DNA of 64,000 nt from JBCBTD01 sp039818825 (GTDB taxonomy: Bacteria > Pseudomonadota > Alphaproteobacteria > Geminicoccales > Geminicoccaceae). The notes beneath the pieces were generated by a model. It worked only from the letters and a program-made list of their open reading frames with translations. It was not told the origin of the DNA and made no database searches. The stretch lies in contig JBCBTD010000010.1 of the NCBI GenBank assembly GCA_039818825.1, positions 29,805 to 93,804 of the forward strand, in the 5' to 3' direction. Shown here piece by piece: positions 59,110-64,000 of the stretch; position 1 is the stretch's first letter, and every line of letters begins with the position of its first letter. The translations under genes and the position numbers were made by a program.

Positions 59110-60842
59110 TGGATCATGATGCGGTCGGTTGCGCCTTCGGGGTAGAGCGCTTCGGTGATGCGGCCGCCCAAGTCGTCGCGGACGAAGCGCGCCAGCGCCT
59201 GCTGCTGGCTGGCGGTGCCGCGATGAAACGACCGCTCGGCGAACGTGTCGAAGCCGTCGCCGCCCTTGGCCAGGAAGTCGACGGTGGCTACGTCGACCAA
59301 CATCTCGGTAACGATCTCACCGTCGACCACCAGCTCCGTCCCGTCGGCGAGCGCAACCTCACGCACCCGCTCGCCCACCGGTCGATCGAGCTCGGCACGG
59401 AAAGTCAGGCCCGAGACCTGCAGGAACTGCCCTCGGGTTTCCTCGATTCCCGACAGTCCGTGCTCCAGCGTGTCCCGTAGTGACGCCGTGTCCATCGCCG
59501 GGATCAGCGCGGCGAAGTTGGGGAACGGTACGGCGTCGAACGCTTGAAGCTCGCTGAACGTCAGCGGCGCGTCGATACTCGCGTCCTCCAGAAGGCGGTT
59601 GTTGTTGCGGATGCCACCGCCGTTTTGAAAGGCGACCAGCGGATTGGTCACCAGATCGCCGAGTTCGGCACGGACCTGAGCGCCCAGCGCATCGGCGACG
59701 AGCGAGCCGAGATTGGTTTGGCGGGTCCGGACGTCCTGGCGCTCGCCGTTCAACGGCACCTCGCTCACGCCGATCGGCTTCGCCGCGAACACCTCGACGG
59801 CCTCCTCCACCTCCGCGAGCAGCATCTCGGCGTCATCGGCAACGCCGAAAACCGCTGGATCGGTGAGGAGCACGCCGCCGGTAGCGCCGACGACCTCGCC
59901 GGTGTCGTCGAACTCGACGGTGAGCATCCCGACGTACTTGTACTCGCCGGGGGTGGTGACCACGACCACCGGGCGACCGTCGGCGCCGCTCGTCCGCTGG
60001 GGATAGGTGCCGAAGCTTTCCTGGCCGAACGGATCGTTGCCCTCGGCGTCCAAGCGACTGGCAACGGTCAAGAGTTCGTCGCCACCGCCGGCGACGTACA
60101 CGTCGACGCCACTGAGTTGCGGGATGATCGTCTCCAGATCGAACCGCAGGCTTTGAGCGTGGCTGATCACGACGATCTTGTCGATGCCGGCGGCCTGGAC
60201 ACGGTCGATCTCCGCTTGCAGCGACGCGACCAGCGGCAGCACCTCGATGCCTTCGCCGGGAGAGGAGATGCGGGGCAAGTCCTCGGTGACGCCACCGACG
60301 ATGCCGACCCGGACGTCACCGACCTCGATCACCGCGGACGGCACGATGCGCTCCGTTGCTGCCAGAGGCCCGAGCGGGCTCGCCTCGTCGAAGGCGAGGT
60401 TCGCCGAAAGGTACGGGACCGGGGCGCCGTCGTCACCGCGGGTGACCTGCGGGACGAACTCGGCAAGGAACGCCGGGCCGAAGTCGAAATCGTGGTTGCC
60501 GATGCCGATCGCGTCGTACCCGATCAGGCTCAGGGCGCGGGCATCGAAGTAGTGCTCCCCGTCGGCGGCCGCGCGATCGAGGGCGGCCTGGAAGACCGGT
60601 CCAGGCAAAACGTTGTCGCCCGAAGAGACGGTGATCACCGCGTCGCTGGTCTGCCCGGCGACGGCGCGTGCGGCGCGCAGCGCCGCGACGAAGGCCGGCA
60701 GGCTGCCGACGCCTTCGGCGCCGGCCTGGGCCAGCAGTCGCGATTCCCCGTCGTTGTTGTGGAGGATCGTGAGCGTCGTCGCGCCGACGACACCCGGGAA
60801 TGCGACCAGAACGACGAGGCCTTTGACCAACCAGCGCAGCAT
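59103..60842 (-). CDS. 5'-nucleotidase/2',3'-cyclic phosphodiesterase family metallophosphatase
   Basis: This is an exported enzyme of 579 residues. The ATG at 60842 starts a signal peptide (LVVLVAFPGVVGATT). The metallophosphoesterase domain shows LTILHNNDGESRLL near residue 24, SSGDNVLPGP near 75, and GNHDFDFGP near 115. The last third is the 5'-nucleotidase C domain with NLGSLVADAL and FQNGGGIRNNN near 425. It has TILHNND where many relatives have a DxH pair, so one metal ligand may differ. It probably releases phosphate from extracellular nucleotides. Confidence 0.88.
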   Translation of the reverse strand: MLRWLVKGLVVLVAFPGVVGATTLTILHNNDGESRLLAQAGAEGVGSLPAFVAALRAARAVAGQTSDAVITVSSGDNVLPGPVFQAALDRAAADGEHYFDARALSLIGYDAIGIGNHDFDFGPAFLAEFVPQVTRGDDGAPVPYLSANLAFDEASPLGPLAATERIVPSAVIEVGDVRVGIVGGVTEDLPRISSPGEGIEVLPLVASLQAEIDRVQAAGIDKIVVISHAQSLRFDLETIIPQLSGVDVYVAGGGDELLTVASRLDAEGNDPFGQESFGTYPQRTSGADGRPVVVVTTPGEYKYVGMLTVEFDDTGEVVGATGGVLLTDPAVFGVADDAEMLLAEVEEAVEVFAAKPIGVSEVPLNGERQDVRTRQTNLGSLVADALGAQVRAELGDLVTNPLVAFQNGGGIRNNNRLLEDASIDAPLTFSELQAFDAVPFPNFAALIPAMDTASLRDTLEHGLSGIEETRGQFLQVSGLTFRAELDRPVGERVREVALADGTELVVDGEIVTEMLVDVATVDFLAKGGDGFDTFAERSFHRGTASQQQALARFVRDDLGGRITEALYPEGATDRIMIQE

Positions 60843-61014
60843 GGGTTCCCCCTGACGACGGATGCTGCGCACGATGTGTCGACCCGGCCCCGGTTGCGCA
60901 AGGGGCGGCCCACGGCTCATCGAAACGTCATCGCCCGTCACCAGCATCCGGCTAGGCGCCACAGCGCTGCTGGCGTAAATCGCGATCCGGATTTGTGATG
61001 ACGAGGAGCGGGCG

Positions 61015-61794
61015 ATGAAGGGCAGGGTAGCGGTGGTCACCGGATCGACCAGTGGGATCGGCCTCGGCGTGGCGGAGCGACTGGCAGCGGCCGGCGCGGA
61101 TCTGGTGATCAACGGCTTCGGCGACGCTGCCGAGATCGAACGCGCGCGCGCGGCGCTGGAGAGCGAGTTCGGGGTTCGCGTTCGTTACTCGCCGGCCGAT
61201 ATGTCCAAGCCGGAGGAGGTCGCCGGCATGATCGAGTTCGCGACCGGCGCTCTTGGCAAGGTCGACGTGCTCGTCAACAACGCCGGTATTCAGTTCACGG
61301 CGCCGGTCCACGAGTTTCCCGCCGAGAAGTGGGATGCGATCATGGCGATCAACCTTTCGGCCGTGTTCCACGGCATCAAGGCGGTCATCCCGCAGATGTA
61401 CGAGCGGAACTGGGGTCGAATCATCAACATCGCTTCGGTCCACGGCCTCGTCGCCAGCACTGAGAAGGCGGCCTACGTCGCGGCGAAGCACGGCATCGTC
61501 GGTCTGACCAAGGTCGTTGCCCTGGAGAGCGCGCGCACCGGCGTGACCTGCAACGCCATCTGCCCCGGCTGGGTGCTGACGCCACTGGTCGAAGCGCAGA
61601 TCAACAAGCGCGCTGAAGAGAAAGGTACCACCTTCGACGACGAGGCGAGGGAACTCGTTGCCGAGAAGCAGCCTAGCGAGAAGTTCGTCACACCAGCGCA
61701 GCTGGGCGACCTCGCACTGTTCCTTTGCTCGCCGGGCGGCGACCAATTGCGTGGGCAGGCGATCGCAATGGACGGCAGCTGGACGGCGCACTGA
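61015..61794 (+). CDS. bdhA: 3-hydroxybutyrate dehydrogenase
   Basis: This is an NAD-dependent short-chain dehydrogenase of 259 residues that interconverts 3-hydroxybutyrate and acetoacetate, the last step of polyhydroxybutyrate use. The TGSTSGIGLG cofactor motif is at about residues 9-18, NNAG near 90, the catalytic serine in NIASVHG and the YVAAK pair near 155. The loop QPSEKFVTPAQLGDLALFLC is characteristic of BdhA. The ATG has a GAGGAG box. The patatin gene follows 26 bases later. Confidence 0.93.
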   Translation: MKGRVAVVTGSTSGIGLGVAERLAAAGADLVINGFGDAAEIERARAALESEFGVRVRYSPADMSKPEEVAGMIEFATGALGKVDVLVNNAGIQFTAPVHEFPAEKWDAIMAINLSAVFHGIKAVIPQMYERNWGRIINIASVHGLVASTEKAAYVAAKHGIVGLTKVVALESARTGVTCNAICPGWVLTPLVEAQINKRAEEKGTTFDDEARELVAEKQPSEKFVTPAQLGDLALFLCSPGGDQLRGQAIAMDGSWTAH

Positions 61795-61820
61795 CCAGAC
61801 GGACCGAGGGCTGAACGACG

Positions 61821-62849
61821 ATGGCGAACGAAGCGCCGAAACTCATCAACCTCGCCCTGCAGGGCGGGGGCTCACATGGCGCCTTCACGTGGGGTGTGCT
61901 GGACCGGCTGTTCGAACATGGTGGTTTGGAGATCGAGGGGATCTCCGGAACCAGCGCTGGGGCGATGAATGCAGCGGTCGTCGCGTACGGCCTGGCGCGC
62001 GGCGGTCAAGAAGGGGCCCGGGAGACGCTGCGCATCTTCTGGACCAAGATCGGCGAAGCCGCGAAGCTCAGCCCGATCCAGCCCAGCCCGATCGATCGCT
62101 GGTTCAGCGTCGGTAACATGGACTACTCGCCGAGCTGGTACGTCTTCGACAACCTCAGCCGCGTTTTTTCGCCCTACCAGCTCAATCCGCTCAACATCAA
62201 TCCGCTCGAGGACGTGCTTCAGGACGTCATCGATTTCGACTGGCTGGCGCAGCAATGCTGTGACAAGGTCGTCAAGCTGTTCTTGTGCGCCAGCAACGTC
62301 AAGACCGGCAAGATCAAGGTCTTCAAAGACAGCGAGATTTCGGCCAAGGCGGTGCTGGCGTCGGCATGCTTGCCTTATGTTTTTCAGACGGTGGAAGTCG
62401 ACGGTGAATTCTACTGGGACGGTGGGTTCATGGGCAATCCACCGATCTTCCCGCTGATCTACGGTGCGGAATCGCAGGACGTGTTGATCGTGCAGATCAA
62501 CCCGATCAACACCGACGAAGTGCCGACGAGCGCACAAGACATCTTCGACCGCATCAACACACTGAGTTTCAACAGTTCGTTGATGCGCGAGATGCGGGCC
62601 ATCGCCTTCGTCACCCGCCTGCTCGACGAGGGACATCTCGACCGGCAGCACTACAAGCGCCTGAATGTCCACAACGTCGAAGCCGAGCGTGAATTCACCG
62701 AACTCGGCACATCGTCGAAGCTCAACGCCGACCCGAAGTTCCTGGATTGGCTCTTCCAACTCGGGCGCGAGCGCGCGGATCGCTGGCTGGACCGGCACTA
62801 CGGCAAGGTCGGCGTGACCAGCTCCACCGATCTCCAGGCGTTTCTTTGA
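61821..62849 (+). CDS. Patatin-like phospholipase/esterase
   Basis: This is a serine lipase-fold protein of 342 residues. The oxyanion loop GGGSHG is at 15-20, the nucleophile Ser45 is in GTSAG (43-47), and the catalytic aspartate is in YWDGGFMGN near 204. This patatin type is often found beside bdhA in alphaproteobacteria and has been linked to polyhydroxyalkanoate or lipid turnover, which I infer here from position. Its stop overlaps the TTG start of the cyclase gene (TTGA). Confidence 0.9.
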   Translation: MANEAPKLINLALQGGGSHGAFTWGVLDRLFEHGGLEIEGISGTSAGAMNAAVVAYGLARGGQEGARETLRIFWTKIGEAAKLSPIQPSPIDRWFSVGNMDYSPSWYVFDNLSRVFSPYQLNPLNINPLEDVLQDVIDFDWLAQQCCDKVVKLFLCASNVKTGKIKVFKDSEISAKAVLASACLPYVFQTVEVDGEFYWDGGFMGNPPIFPLIYGAESQDVLIVQINPINTDEVPTSAQDIFDRINTLSFNSSLMREMRAIAFVTRLLDEGHLDRQHYKRLNVHNVEAEREFTELGTSSKLNADPKFLDWLFQLGRERADRWLDRHYGKVGVTSSTDLQAFL

Positions 62850-64000
62850 AGGCGAGACTACCAGCGCTGCTGCCGGCGAGCTTGCGCAACGACCTTGGGG
62901 AGTCGGCCAGCGCACCCAAGCTGCCGGCCAGGGTCCAGCGCTTGGTGGCCGCTCAGGAGCGCGACAGCGAACGCCTGATCAGCTGGGCGCAAGTCGGCGT
63001 CGTGCTGGTTTTCGGCACCCTCTACACCTTGGTGCCGAAGCCGGCCGACGCCGGCATGCTCCAGCCGGTGCCACTGATCCTCGGCCCGTATTTCGTATTC
63101 AGCATGATCCGCCTCGCCGCCGCCTATCGTGGCTTCCTTCCGGGGTGGTTTCTGGTCCTGTCGATGCTCGTCGACGTGGCGATGCTTTGGGGACTGATCT
63201 GGAGCTTCCATCTCGACTACGATCAGCCGGCAGTCTTCTATTTGAAGATACCGACCTTCACCTACATGTTCGTCTTGATAGCCATTCGCGCCCTACGCTT
63301 CGATCCGCGATTCGTGCTCTCGATGGGCGCCTTCGCCGCCGTCGGCTGGACGGCGCTCGTGGCCTATGCCGTGCTGATCGAGGATGGCGGCGCGGTCACG
63401 CGTAACTTCGTCGACTATCTGACCGGCAACTACGTCCTGCTTGGTGCCGAGTTCGACAAGGTCTTCGTGCTGTTGGCCGTCACGTTGGTACTGAGCCTCG
63501 CGGTGCATCGTGCGAGACAGACGTTGATCATCGCTGTCCGTGAGGAAGCTGCCGGGCGCGACATCCGCCGGTTCTTGCCCGCAGGCGTGGCCGAGGCCGT
63601 CGCCGGCAGCGAGGACGTCGTGCAGGCCGGCAGGGCGGAGGCGCGCGAGGCCGCCGTCGTGTTCGTCGACATTCGGGGCTTCACCCGCTTCTCGCAGAGC
63701 CACAGCCCCGAAGAGGTCGTGGCGATGCTCACGAGCTTCCACGCGCGGGCCGTGCCGCTGATTCGCGACAATGGCGGCATCGTCGACAAGTTCATGGGCG
63801 ACGGCATCATGGCCACGTTCGGCGCCGTCGAAGCCTCGTCGACCGCGGCCGCGGACGCGCTTCGGGCGATCGACGACCTGATGGCGGCAGCGGCTGCCTG
63901 GAAAGCGTCGATCGACGTGCCGTTGGAGGTCAACGCCGCCATGGCTTCGGGACGGATCGTCTTCGCCGCCATCGGCCACGAGCACCGCCTGGAGTACACC
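62846..64000 (+). CDS. Class III adenylate/guanylate cyclase, membrane-bound (3' end cut by window)
   Basis: The frame opens with TTG overlapping the patatin stop and runs 385 codons to the right edge. An N-terminal membrane region of about five helices (residues 48-220, for example VGVVLVFGTLYTLV and WFLVLSMLVDVAMLWGLIW) precedes a cyclase domain from about 270. The metal aspartates lie in VVFVDIRGFTRFSQ and in DKFMGDGIMATFG. The end of the catalytic domain is beyond the window. It would make cAMP (or cGMP) in response to an unknown membrane signal. Confidence 0.88.
   Translation, partial: MKARLPALLPASLRNDLGESASAPKLPARVQRLVAAQERDSERLISWAQVGVVLVFGTLYTLVPKPADAGMLQPVPLILGPYFVFSMIRLAAAYRGFLPGWFLVLSMLVDVAMLWGLIWSFHLDYDQPAVFYLKIPTFTYMFVLIAIRALRFDPRFVLSMGAFAAVGWTALVAYAVLIEDGGAVTRNFVDYLTGNYVLLGAEFDKVFVLLAVTLVLSLAVHRARQTLIIAVREEAAGRDIRRFLPAGVAEAVAGSEDVVQAGRAEAREAAVVFVDIRGFTRFSQSHSPEEVVAMLTSFHARAVPLIRDNGGIVDKFMGDGIMATFGAVEASSTAAADALRAIDDLMAAAAAWKASIDVPLEVNAAMASGRIVFAAIGHEHRLEYT

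Overview
The window is GC-rich, densely packed DNA of an Alphaproteobacterium, most likely Rhodospirillales, Geminicoccales or a relative. The placement is an inference from gene content: 3-hydroxybutyrate dehydrogenase beside a patatin, pgk/class I aldolase/ThiE-like/EF-P/inositol-phosphatase in a row, many TRAP and tripartite tricarboxylate (TTT) transporters, and VPLPA/PEP-CTERM sorting signals. A fused glycine-betaine-synthesising methyltransferase and the carboxylate transporters suggest a marine or saline life style. I see no rRNA, tRNA, CRISPR array, prophage or intact insertion sequence.

Layout. 1-10.7 kb: a PLP decarboxylase cut by the left edge, panC, a DinB protein, a CTERM protein, an SsuABC-type ABC operon (minus strand), an aminotransferase, ftsK and an acetyltransferase. 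10.9-14.2 kb: the 5-oxoprolinase operon pxpB-pxpC-pxpA plus an rraA-like gene, all overlapping. 14.2-15.9 kb: the fused glycine/sarcosine/dimethylglycine methyltransferase. 16.4-23.7 kb: pgk, a small ORF, class I aldolase, a degenerate ThiE-like gene, efp, an inositol-phosphatase family gene and a two-gene stator-like membrane complex. 23.9-31.4 kb: a lipoprotein, a thioesterase, a serine hydrolase with an in-frame amber codon, and a sugar-type ABC transporter with a divergent ATPase. 31.5-33.8 kb: a secreted barrel protein, a VOC gene broken by TGA, a small ORF and an amidohydrolase.

34-52 kb is a transport region. It holds TTT system 1 (tctCBA), an FbpA-type iron-binding protein, an ABC-2 exporter of YadGH type whose two genes are split by a 2.5 kb block (decayed amidase, GFA protein, cupin), a CoA-transferase/citryl-CoA-lyase-like/TTT operon, a LamG-CTERM protein and a TRAP transporter. 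52-57 kb (minus strand): glcF, acylphosphatase, and the operon pyrE-M20 peptidase-NUDIX-TIM barrel. 57-64 kb: pyrC, a drug/metabolite exporter, a 5'-nucleotidase family enzyme, bdhA, a patatin, and a membrane adenylate cyclase cut by the right edge.

The most interesting signals are these. (1) A candidate sigma-54-driven small RNA of about 87 nt lies between the pyrE operon and acylphosphatase, with an anti-Shine-Dalgarno loop in its terminator. (2) A self-contained operon encodes uptake, CoA activation and citrate-synthase-like cleavage of a carboxylate. (3) A stator-like pair has an unusually long coiled coil. (4) Three genes between 25 and 40 kb are broken by nonsense codons or frameshifts. 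Coordinates of starts are my choices from ribosome-binding sites, overlaps and family N-termini; nothing was checked against a database.
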